Below, piece by piece: positions 6,217 to 12,475 of a stretch of 36,525 nt of DNA. A program made the translations under genes and the position numbers. The notes below the pieces were generated by a model. That model had not been told where the DNA came from, did not search any database, and was given only the letters and a program-made list of their open reading frames with translations. This stretch comes from a virus. Every line of letters starts with the position of its first letter. Position 1 is the stretch's first letter. The stretch covers positions 1 to 36,525 of IMG/VR virus record IMGVR_UViG_3300037297_000047. One strand, written 5' to 3'.

Positions 6217-6971
6217 TCCAGACCCGCCTCCTTCAGTTTTTTATTTCTATGTTCGTTTATTTCATCTTGATTATTTTCTTGTTGTTTAGGGGGAATTATT
6301 TCATCGTTCCATTTCTTTTGATTAAGGAATGTAGATAAGTTAGGCCTATATTGTTTATTAGGTATTGACTTAACATAATTATCTACAACATCCATTATCT
6401 TCTCATACTCTTTATTAGTAATCTTATCAAATGCCTGTAATGCTTTTACCTTACCAACCTTTTTATCATATTTAGACCATAAAAGATCAAACTTTAAAGC
6501 ATTTTCTTTTTCGTTTAAGCATTTATCTTTTTCGTTTAAGCATTTGTTGTCTAAACCGGGAGAGCGGGTTTGCGGTGCGCCCGGTTTAAGTGTTGCGGGT
6601 TCGTCTATTGACTCTATTTCGAAAGGAGTCGTTTTAGTTCTAACCTTTATATATGATTCTATAAAATGCCCTTCCTTATCTCTTCTTTGAATTTTTTCAA
6701 TAATTCCTAATTGTAGTAAAAGTTTTTTTGCTTTTCTTAGTTTTTCTGATCCCCAGTTTAACCCTTTTCTTAAATAAACATCTTTAGCTTTCACTTGATT
6801 AGTAGATTGAAGTCTTGCAGTAAACATTAAGTGAGAGTACAATAAATAAGCATCCATGCCGACTTTGCCATAGCTTAAAAATAATTTGTATTTTGCTACG
6901 GTGACAAATATCAATTCTCCGTCTACTTCAATGCTAATTTTATCATAATCTTTAGTTTTTTCTGTCATCAT
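6213..6971 (-). CDS. Replication initiator, O-protein-like
   Basis: 252 residues. The N-terminal half is a winged-helix type domain (residues about 15-110; DAYLLYSHLMF, WGSEKLRKAKKLLLQLGIIEK). The middle is a flexible linker. The C-terminal part (LLWSKYDKKVGKVKALQAF ... NLSTFLNQKKWND) is the small domain often found at the end of phage replication and helicase-loading proteins. By analogy with lambda O it would bind the origin and recruit the host helicase. The linker-coding DNA holds direct repeats and an inverted repeat that may be the origin. Its start overlaps the upstream gene by 20 bases. Confidence 0.7.
   Translation of the reverse strand: MMTEKTKDYDKISIEVDGELIFVTVAKYKLFLSYGKVGMDAYLLYSHLMFTARLQSTNQVKAKDVYLRKGLNWGSEKLRKAKKLLLQLGIIEKIQRRDKEGHFIESYIKVRTKTTPFEIESIDEPATLKPGAPQTRSPGLDNKCLNEKDKCLNEKENALKFDLLWSKYDKKVGKVKALQAFDKITNKEYEKIMDVVDNYVKSIPNKQYRPNLSTFLNQKKWNDEIIPPKQQENNQDEINEHRNKKLKEAGLE
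6492..6588. other. Putative replication origin inside the initiator gene
   Basis: Two copies of a 19-base iteron containing CGTTTAAGCATTT (6506-6524, 6527-6545) at a 21-base period, a degenerate third copy (6492-6504), and a GC-rich inverted repeat TAAACCGGG/CCCGGTTTA (6552-6560, 6580-6588) around a 19-base spacer. Iterons within the linker of an O-like gene are how lambdoid origins are built. Function is inferred from this layout. Confidence 0.5.
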
Positions 6972-7209
6972 TTACCCCATTAGAATTTGCTATAAATTCT
7001 TTCAAGTATCCCATGTTATCTAAATCTATTATAACTTCATCAATTTTGCCAAATTGCAAAAACATAAAAATACTCTTATATATAGTATTTGCATCATATA
7101 TAGTTATATTGCTTAATCTCATTACTTTTGCTATAATGCTCTTACCCGGGCTTCCACCCCCAAAAAACTGTTTTTCATATTTAAACCACTCTTCAGTAAA
7201 TATATTCAT
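6952..7209 (-). CDS. Hypothetical replication-operon protein, 85 aa
   Basis: First gene of the replication operon, with GGAGGATTAA before the ATG. Residues about 14-60 include FGGGSPGKSIIAKVMRL, a glycine-rich stretch that superficially resembles a P-loop, though the rest of an ATPase is missing. It overlaps the initiator gene by 20 bases and may be a helper of it. No family recognised. Confidence 0.55.
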   Translation of the reverse strand: MNIFTEEWFKYEKQFFGGGSPGKSIIAKVMRLSNITIYDANTIYKSIFMFLQFGKIDEVIIDLDNMGYLKEFIANSNGVNDDRKN

Positions 7210-7221
7210 TTAATCCTCCAT

Positions 7222-7284
7222 AAAAAAAAGAGACCACCTAAGCCCCTGATAATTCAGTCTGGAAAGTCGGCTTAAATGATCTCT
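7222..7284 (-). terminator. Intrinsic terminator/attenuator in the replication-operon leader
   Basis: Minus-strand RNA forms an uninterrupted 16-bp stem (7229-7244 with 7269-7284, including G-U pairs that would be mismatches on the other strand) followed directly by eight U's. It lies only a few bases upstream of the GGAGG of the gene at 6952-7209. Transcription must pass it to express replication genes, so it is a probable attenuator. Its loop base 7259-7266 is perfectly complementary to 7315-7322 further upstream in the leader. Confidence 0.75.
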
Positions 7285-7287
7285 TAT

Positions 7288-7305
7288 GTTATAATTTATT
7301 ATAAC
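7288..7305 (-). promoter_or_regulatory. Palindrome overlapping a possible second promoter
   Basis: A perfect palindrome GTTATAAT-tt-ATTATAAC. On the minus strand TTGAAC, 18 bases and TATAAT form a fair promoter whose -10 lies in this palindrome. A transcript from here would begin just before the attenuator hairpin and lack the complementary segment at 7315-7322. A related GCAAGTTATAATAAA segment occurs near 7732-7750. Confidence 0.4.
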
Positions 7306-7371
7306 TTGCTTCTGCTTTCCAGTTCAAAAGTAAGTCATAACTTTAAATAAAGTTAGTACATGGTTATTTAT

Positions 7372-7377
7372 TGTCAA
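7372..7377 (-). promoter_or_regulatory. Conserved TACTTGACA element (-35-like)
   Basis: Minus-strand AAAATACTTGACAATA, about 165 bases upstream of the replication operon. TAACTT follows after 16 bases. A transcript from here would contain the whole attenuator leader. Confidence 0.55.
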
Positions 7378-7418
7378 GTATTTTTCAATAGTTTTGCCTG
7401 TTGCTTTTATTACTTATA

Positions 7419-7471
7419 GGGACGGCGCTTCGCGCCATCCCCTACTCTCCCCCTATTCAGGGGAGAGTAGG
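7419..7471 (-). repeat. GC-rich twin hairpins
   Basis: Two adjacent hairpins just after the stop of the gene at 7482. The first has a 10-bp stem (7419-7428 with 7432-7441) with a 3-base loop; one pair is G-U only in minus-strand RNA. The second is a 12-bp stem (7441-7452 with 7460-7471). Far more GC-rich than the surroundings. Could be a transcript-ending or RNA-protecting structure, or a host-type intergenic palindrome. No U-tract follows. Confidence 0.6.
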
Positions 7472-7481
7472 TTTGGGTATT

Positions 7482-7700
7482 TCATAATGCTAAATCATCT
7501 TTTGCTAATTCATACATTGTGCAAGTACCGTCATCTTTAACCAAATGATTTAATATTTTTGCTGCAGTTTCTTCATCTACTGCTTTACAATTATACTCAA
7601 GTTGCACCCATGCTATAGGGCACGGTCTGTCACCGTATTTGCATTTACTGCACTGTTCATCAAAGCGCATCCCTTCTGATCCATTGCTAAAGTATGCCAT
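7482..7700 (-). CDS. Small cysteine-rich protein, 72 aa
   Basis: I start it at MAYFSNGSEG, because the upstream ATG is itself part of the GGAGGG ribosome site. CSKCKYGDRPCPI is a CxxC...C metal-binding pattern, followed by NCKAVDEETAAKIL and DGTCTMYELA. I know similar small phage proteins only as hypotheticals. It stands alone between the elements at 7855 and 7372, so it is probably its own transcription unit. Confidence 0.65.
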   Translation of the reverse strand: MAYFSNGSEGMRFDEQCSKCKYGDRPCPIAWVQLEYNCKAVDEETAAKILNHLVKDDGTCTMYELAKDDLAL

Positions 7701-7738
7701 TTTTCCCTCCATTAAAATTGGTCTTTAGTTATATTTTA

Positions 7739-7828
7739 TTATAACTTGCAACTATTTATAATAAAAAATACAACGCAAAGGACAATAATAATAATTGATA
7801 TTATATCTAAAAAGTTATTCATAATCAT
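7739..7828 (-). CDS. Tiny single-helix membrane peptide, 29 aa
   Basis: Frame MIMNNFLDIISIIIIVLCVV, then FFIINSCKL. Almost entirely hydrophobic with one long transmembrane helix. It starts about 27 bases after TTGACA at 7855-7860, with only a weak GGTAA ribosome site. AT-rich DNA easily yields such frames, so confidence is moderate; I list it because clearer members of this peptide type occur elsewhere. Confidence 0.35.
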   Translation of the reverse strand: MIMNNFLDIISIIIIVLCVVFFIINSCKL

Positions 7829-7854
7829 TTACCAATTATCTTTTTTGATTGTAT

Positions 7855-7860
7855 TGTCAA
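7855..7860 (-). promoter_or_regulatory. Conserved TACTTGACA element (-35-like)
   Basis: Minus-strand AAAATACTTGACAATA upstream of the gene at 7482-7700. TAATTG follows at 16 bases. It lies nearly back-to-back with the plus-strand promoter at 7879, so the two could interfere. Confidence 0.5.
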
Positions 7861-7878
7861 GTATTTTCTAAATTATTC

Positions 7879-7906
7879 TTGACATTTAAATTAGGTGTGG
7901 TAGTTT
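7879..7906 (+). promoter_or_regulatory. Plus-strand promoter
   Basis: A consensus TTGACA (7879-7884), 16-base spacer and TAGTTT (7901-7906) preceded by TGG, an extended -10 arrangement. The only downstream object is the small transcript ended at 8036; no gene follows on this strand. Confidence 0.55.
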
Positions 7907-7911
7907 GCTAG

Positions 7912-8036
7912 CAACTTATGGCTTTTGTTTTGTACGGCACAAGTCATGATTGATCAGGTGCATCATCCATTAAAAGACTGGTCAACTCTCTTTTAGACGA
8001 GAAGCCCCCTTTTTAGGGGGTTTTCTTCTTTTAAGT
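7912..8036 (+). ncRNA. Candidate plus-strand small RNA
   Basis: A stretch of about 125 bases between a consensus plus-strand promoter and a strong intrinsic terminator, in a genome where nearly everything else is minus-strand. It holds only an 11-codon frame (ATGGCTTTT...). A 5-bp stem ATGAT/ATCAT lies mid-way. Its boundaries are estimates from the promoter and terminator. It may be a regulatory RNA or leader-like transcript. Confidence 0.55.
8001..8036 (+). terminator. Intrinsic terminator, plus strand
   Basis: CCCCC (8005-8009), 6-base loop TTTTTA, GGGGG (8016-8020), extendable through G-U and A-U pairs, then TTTTCTTCTTTT. The T-rich tract follows only on the plus strand. Confidence 0.8.
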
Positions 8037-8078
8037 ACTAGACCATTAGATTTCATGCAGAACGCCGTCTCGTTGCTC

Positions 8079-8099
8079 TCCGCAAGTCTGAGAGCATTT
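8079..8099 (-). other. Short hairpin after the late operon
   Basis: GCTCTC and GAGAGC flank a 9-base spacer just after the stop codon of the last late gene. No U-tract follows on the minus strand. It may mark the 3' end of the late mRNA. The surrounding 8037-8098 holds no gene. Confidence 0.35.
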
Positions 8100-8542
8100 T
8101 AAAGCCTCTTCATGATTGACTTTTCTTCTAACCTACTGAGCCTAGACTCTGTCTGCAGCTGTGATTTTGCTAGTTCTTTTTGGAACTCCATTTGATCTCT
8201 TCTCAATGTATCAAGATTGTTTGATACTTTTTCAATGAGTGATCCTTGTTTGTTCATCGTTTCGACAACAAAATTTTTGGTGTCTTTAACGTAATCTTTT
8301 AGAATTTTTTGGCTTGCCATATGTCTTGTGTTCTCTGATTTCACATAGTCTTCTATTTTTGCTTTTATTCTTTTCACTTCTTCTTCTTCTGCTTTCTTTA
8401 GCAGGTTTTCATTGATGTTTGCTTTGTGGTCTCTGATTTCTTTGTTAACTGATCTCCTGAACCAAGTCCAAAGAACACCTATCAATCCAGTTATAGTGCT
8501 TATGCAAATAACAAGTAAAGTGATAAACATTTTTTCAGTCAT
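8099..8542 (-). CDS. Membrane-anchored coiled-coil protein, possible lysis protein
   Basis: 147 residues: an N-terminal transmembrane segment (MFITLLVICISTITGLIGVL), a basic WFRRS stop-transfer, then a long charged coiled coil to the end (KKAEEEEVKRIKAKIEDYV ... ESRLSRLEEKS). The layout recalls small phage haemolysin/holin-associated proteins at the end of the late operon. Its ATG overlaps the upstream TGA. Lysis is inferred from position only. Confidence 0.5.
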   Translation of the reverse strand: MTEKMFITLLVICISTITGLIGVLWTWFRRSVNKEIRDHKANINENLLKKAEEEEVKRIKAKIEDYVKSENTRHMASQKILKDYVKDTKNFVVETMNKQGSLIEKVSNNLDTLRRDQMEFQKELAKSQLQTESRLSRLEEKSIMKRL

Positions 8543-8894
8543 AAGTCACAAAAGCATTGAATATTTCTTGATCAAACACATCTTTCTCGATCAAATACTC
8601 TTTGAAATAATGTACAGTTTCGCTTGAAGATTTGACAACTGTGTATGATGCTATCTGAGCAGCCCATTTGTTATCTTTCCAATACTTAATACGGGATCTA
8701 ACGTCTTCAACTGTCTTCATGTCTCTGATTTCAACATACATCAATACAACGTCGCCATGTATAGCTGCTTTTTGGAAGTTTTCTTCCATATTGCCTACAA
8801 GTATTTTTGCAGACATGAAAGATACAAAGACCAAAACGATCAACACTGCGAATGCTTCTTGTCTTTTCTTAACGTAGTCCATAATTTTTTTCAT
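8535..8894 (-). CDS. Single-pass membrane protein, end of late operon
   Basis: 119 residues from the ATG after AGAGGTATCAT; a longer frame start upstream lacks a ribosome site. A basic N-terminus (KKIMDYVKKRQE) is followed by one transmembrane segment (AFAVLIVLVFVSFMSAKIL) and a mixed domain that would lie outside the membrane. Candidate holin, spanin or superinfection factor; nothing decisive. Confidence 0.55.
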   Translation of the reverse strand: MKKIMDYVKKRQEAFAVLIVLVFVSFMSAKILVGNMEENFQKAAIHGDVVLMYVEIRDMKTVEDVRSRIKYWKDNKWAAQIASYTVVKSSSETVHYFKEYLIEKDVFDQEIFNAFVTYD

Positions 8895-8913
8895 ATGATA
8901 CCTCTTGTTTTGC

Positions 8914-8942
8914 TTGACATATTCTTTGTCATTATTTAAATG
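8914..8942 (+). promoter_or_regulatory. Possible plus-strand promoter
   Basis: Consensus TTGACA (8914-8919) and a poor -10 (TAAATG) after 17 bases. It points at the plus-strand terminator at 8977-9007. Confidence 0.3.
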
Positions 8943-8976
8943 TAATACACCATCCATATATCACACACTATTTTTT

Positions 8977-9007
8977 CCGTCCGGTTTCCCACTGCCGGGC
9001 GGTTTTT
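8977..9007 (+). terminator. Intrinsic terminator, plus strand
   Basis: CCGTCCGG (8977-8984) pairs with CCGGGCGG (8995-9002), with a U-G pair that exists only in plus-strand RNA, then TTTTT. It sits in the gap between SSB and the next gene, antisense to the late operon. Confidence 0.65.
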
Positions 9008-9339
9008 CAAAATGCATCTTCTTTTTTTGAAGACATTAACCTAAAATGCTCTACTATCACAACTATCTTGCTTCTCTTATTTCCCTGTTCGTCTGTCCAC
9101 CTGTCTTGCTTAAGCCTGCCGTCTATTGCTACCAGGTCTCCTTTTTTGACATAAGCATTGATTATTTCTCCTGCTTTGTTCCAGGCTTCACAATCAAAAT
9201 AATTTGAAAGATCATTGTCTTTGTATTTCATATTACACGCTATAGAAAACAAACATAACTTTTTGTCTCCTGGTATTTCTTTTAGTTCTGGATCTTTTGT
9301 CAACCTTCCAGTCAGTATTGATTTGTTCAAATCAGACAT
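9007..9339 (-). CDS. ssb: Single-stranded DNA-binding protein
   Basis: 110 residues forming a plain OB-fold SSB: NKSILTGRLTKDPELK, LCLFSIACN, YFDCEAWNKAGEIINAYVKKGDLVAIDGRLKQDRW and a final VVIVEHFRLM strand. It coats single-stranded phage DNA during replication. It lacks the usual long linker and DDDIPF tip; the chain ends KKEDAF, a minimal acidic tail. Unusually, it lies in the late operon after the tail genes, not with the replication genes. Start after AAAGAGGTAAAAA. Confidence 0.9.
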   Translation of the reverse strand: MSDLNKSILTGRLTKDPELKEIPGDKKLCLFSIACNMKYKDNDLSNYFDCEAWNKAGEIINAYVKKGDLVAIDGRLKQDRWTDEQGNKRSKIVVIVEHFRLMSSKKEDAF

Positions 9340-9754
9340 TTTTTACCTCTTTGGTTGTTGTTACTGTATTTCTTATATTTACTCTATTATCTGACTCTGT
9401 TACTATTTGAGTCGGCAATACAACAGACTTAGAAATATTTTGAATTGTATCATCTACTAGTTTTAATATTTCTTTATTGTCCAGCATAAGAGGTTTTTTG
9501 CGCTCTTCCTCAAGTGCTTCAATTGTTTTGGGGTCTGCGTCTATTTCGGCTTTTTTCTTTTCCACTACTTTTGACCCGTCCCAGGTAAATATAAAAACTC
9601 CGTGTTCATTTGATATGCTTTTCCCGTTTATCTTAAACGTAGGCTTCGGCTCATCTTTCAATTGTATTTCTGTGCCATCAAATTTAATTTTTTGATGATC
9701 ATAAAAAAGATCTATTATTTCATTTTTTTGATTTATTTTAATATATTTTTCCAT
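9332..9754 (-). CDS. Hypothetical protein after the tail fibre gene
   Basis: 140 residues. N-terminal beta-rich part (YIKINQKNEIIDLFYDHQ, FIFTWDGSKVVE) followed by a charged helical second half. Position right after the receptor-binding protein and the small two-part layout resemble tail-fibre-associated accessory proteins, but I cannot name a family. It overlaps the SSB start by 8 bases. Confidence 0.6.
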   Translation of the reverse strand: MEKYIKINQKNEIIDLFYDHQKIKFDGTEIQLKDEPKPTFKINGKSISNEHGVFIFTWDGSKVVEKKKAEIDADPKTIEALEEERKKPLMLDNKEILKLVDDTIQNISKSVVLPTQIVTESDNRVNIRNTVTTTKEVKNV

Positions 9755-9763
9755 TTTTACCTC

Positions 9764-10657
9764 TTAATTTCCTAAATATGTAGCTGTAAACCCGGCAAAA
9801 GATGGTTGAGTAGATGTTGCAGCCGATCCGTGAACTCTGACAATATCACCTTTTGACAAATATCCTTCCCAGTCTGGAGCAGGTATAGAATTTGCAATAA
9901 TCGAATAATTTATATTTAATCTGTCGGATGGCGTTATCAGCCTGATATTTGTTGTTAACTGAGGAGAATTTAAACTAAATCCTAAATAACCTGCATTTTC
10001 ACAACAAGCAGAAAAAGAATATTTACCGTTTCTATTTATTAAAATTTCTAACCCTTCCGTATTTCCGTTATATAATGGGTGATTGTGAGAAAACATATTT
10101 CCGAAATCTTCATCAATATTTGTAAATCTCATAATATTTGAATCTATACTCCCATAACCCGCCCAAGTATTCAGTCGCAACTGACAACTTATTTTTTCTT
10201 CGGTGATAACCCATTCCGGCGTTGTACCTATTATTTTTAACCTGTCTTCTCCTTTCGGCAATTCTATTTGAGATAAATTCCCAATGGTTTCTGCTCCTTC
10301 TCCGTCTATTGTCAAAAGATTGCCGCCTGTTTGGTGGTAAAATTCTAGCTCTCTATTTTGGTTGTCTGCAAGTGTTGGCAAGGTTATTGTTATGTCACCA
10401 CTGCTGGTATCACAAATATATTTCCCAAATCCGTCACCGTCTGAGATAGTGTAAGGTGAATCTGCACTTGTGAGATATTTAATGCTTGTACCTGTAAAAC
10501 TTAAATTATTTTGCATATAAGTCAATAAATCTGAATGGGATGCTTTTTTAATCTTTTTGTCTGTTCCGCTTAAATCTGCCGAATCTCCTAGCAAATATAA
10601 ATCAGCTCCGACCAAAGTTGTTTTTGCTGGCTTATCGTCTATTTTAAATCCTGCCAT
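9764..10657 (-). CDS. Receptor-binding tail protein with C1q-like tip domain
   Basis: 297 residues. A short N-terminal attachment part (about 1-60), a beta-strand domain typical of tail fibres (residues 60-155: GKYICDTSSGDITITLPTLA, NLLTIDGE) and a C-terminal C1q/TNF-like domain (about 160-297) with GYGSIDS, GKYSFSA, GFSLNS and GDIVRVHG. Such domains form trimeric knobs that contact the host surface. The last protein of the tail module, so the best candidate for host recognition. The C-terminal domain has a stand-alone copy at 31549-31938. Confidence 0.7.
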   Translation of the reverse strand: MAGFKIDDKPAKTTLVGADLYLLGDSADLSGTDKKIKKASHSDLLTYMQNNLSFTGTSIKYLTSADSPYTISDGDGFGKYICDTSSGDITITLPTLADNQNRELEFYHQTGGNLLTIDGEGAETIGNLSQIELPKGEDRLKIIGTTPEWVITEEKISCQLRLNTWAGYGSIDSNIMRFTNIDEDFGNMFSHNHPLYNGNTEGLEILINRNGKYSFSACCENAGYLGFSLNSPQLTTNIRLITPSDRLNINYSIIANSIPAPDWEGYLSKGDIVRVHGSAATSTQPSFAGFTATYLGN

Positions 10658-10666
10658 GTTTTGCTC

Positions 10667-12475
10667 CTAAGTTATAATTTCTTCTATCCAGTTGTTGTTG
10701 TCTTCATCATTAAAATATATATTTGATTCATCCCAAAACGAATTAACTTCAATTGTTGGGATCGTATAGGGTTTGACAAATCTCATTGAAAGTTTTATTG
10801 TGAAATTTTCTAAATTTTTCGTAACGCCTAATACTTCATAAATACCAAAATTACCCGATGTAGAACTAATTCTATCTGTAGGATTTGCTATGATAAAATC
10901 TGTTGGTTCTATATTGACGTAAGACCAATTTGTTGTTCGCTCAATAATATCGTCTATCTCTGAAGACAATTCCATTATTGTTTCTGATTTGTCGATAGCG
11001 TCTGCTAAAGTAGTTAACTCGGTGTCAAATGTTTCGGTTTTATATTGTTTGTATCTGTCAAAAGCTACATCTCTGAAGTCTACATTCTCATAATATACCC
11101 TTGTATCTTCGTCTATATTATGATTATAACCTATCCTTACACTTGTTAAATATTGAGATCCATTATTCACGATTGCAGGGTCATCAATCCAGTCATCTTT
11201 TAAAATTGTGTAATCGGGGTTTCTGTTTTCATCATATAGCCTAGCAGTATAAAGCCCGTTGTCCTTAACAAAAAACCTTATATCACAATCATTAGCAACT
11301 GACTCTATAGCATCAGACAATTTTACACTTGAATCGTCTATATATAAGCTTGTGTCTCTTGCGCTTGATGCTGCTAAATTCATTTCGTCTACGTCAAAAA
11401 AAGAGTCTAAAAATGGCTTTGTATCATAATTTAACATTAAATCTTTTAATATCTCGACACCGTTTTTTATATCTACAGTAAAATCAATTTTGACCTCGTC
11501 GAAATCTCCTCCAACATCACCAGACGTAAGATTAAAAGTACCTAATATTAAATTAGTGCTTGCAGGGGTTTTTGCGACTCCATTGACTCTTACCTCTTGA
11601 ATTGATCCAACAAAGTTATTAGAAGTATCCGCAAACAAAAACGTATATTCAGAAGGGCTTGTTTCTTCTTCATTTAAGCAATAACTAGGTGCGTTTAATA
11701 TCTTGCCATATGCAACAGGCTTTGCTTGATCATTATTGTTGTCATTCAAAAAAGGATAATCTAAGGTGCTTAGCAAATTAGTAGAAACCCCTTGCGTTAG
11801 GCCTTTTCTCGGATCTTGTATCGTCAAATCAAACTCTGCCCAAGTTCTTTTGTCATTTTCGATAAAACCAGTATAAACATCATCAAAGTCTTGGTATCCG
11901 TCACCCACATCGCCTACTTTAATCCGGCTCGACATCGCAAATAAGTTTCTTGTTCTCCAGTCGTCAAATTCACCATCATTATTAGCAAATTTTACTGAAC
12001 CTGATTGATATTTTAATAAACCATAAAAAAGCGGATCAATGGACTTTTTAAGATTAAAAATGCTGGTTACTCTAGGCTCATAATACTGGTTGTTGTAATA
12101 ATTGCTTGTGTTTGTTTTGTAAGAATAACCTACAGCAACGCCAATGACCAAATCGTTTGAAAGTACTGGCTCAAAATCTTCTAAATGAATATAAACTTTT
12201 GTTGTGTCGGTATCATAATAAAAACTATTATCAGTCAATTTGCAGTCGCTTATACTAAACGTTTGAGCCAAAGAAATATCTCTATATCTAAAAGAACTTA
12301 CATTATATATTTGTTCATTATTCCAATCGTAGAAACCCTGATTCCCGTAGTCATCAGTTAAAGCTAAAACGCTTGGAGTCAATGTCCAAAACCAGACACC
12401 AGCCTCATAATTTAGCATGTTTCTTAAATCAAGAGGTATATCGTATTCGAAAAGTATTATTTTATTTGTTGCCAT
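10667..12475 (-). CDS. Central tail hub / tail-tip protein
   Basis: 602 residues, starting at the ATG overlapping the upstream stop (TAATG). The order baseplate-hub-like N-terminus, repeated beta domains (FEYDIPLDLRNML, LLKYQSGSVKFANNDGEFD, VYTGFIENDK) and a late domain with strands like VTSVRIGYN resembles tail-hub proteins that sit at the tail tip of siphoviruses. Position between distal tail proteins and the receptor-binding protein supports this. No hydrolase motif seen. Confidence 0.65.
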   Translation of the reverse strand: MATNKIILFEYDIPLDLRNMLNYEAGVWFWTLTPSVLALTDDYGNQGFYDWNNEQIYNVSSFRYRDISLAQTFSISDCKLTDNSFYYDTDTTKVYIHLEDFEPVLSNDLVIGVAVGYSYKTNTSNYYNNQYYEPRVTSIFNLKKSIDPLFYGLLKYQSGSVKFANNDGEFDDWRTRNLFAMSSRIKVGDVGDGYQDFDDVYTGFIENDKRTWAEFDLTIQDPRKGLTQGVSTNLLSTLDYPFLNDNNNDQAKPVAYGKILNAPSYCLNEEETSPSEYTFLFADTSNNFVGSIQEVRVNGVAKTPASTNLILGTFNLTSGDVGGDFDEVKIDFTVDIKNGVEILKDLMLNYDTKPFLDSFFDVDEMNLAASSARDTSLYIDDSSVKLSDAIESVANDCDIRFFVKDNGLYTARLYDENRNPDYTILKDDWIDDPAIVNNGSQYLTSVRIGYNHNIDEDTRVYYENVDFRDVAFDRYKQYKTETFDTELTTLADAIDKSETIMELSSEIDDIIERTTNWSYVNIEPTDFIIANPTDRISSTSGNFGIYEVLGVTKNLENFTIKLSMRFVKPYTIPTIEVNSFWDESNIYFNDEDNNNWIEEIIT

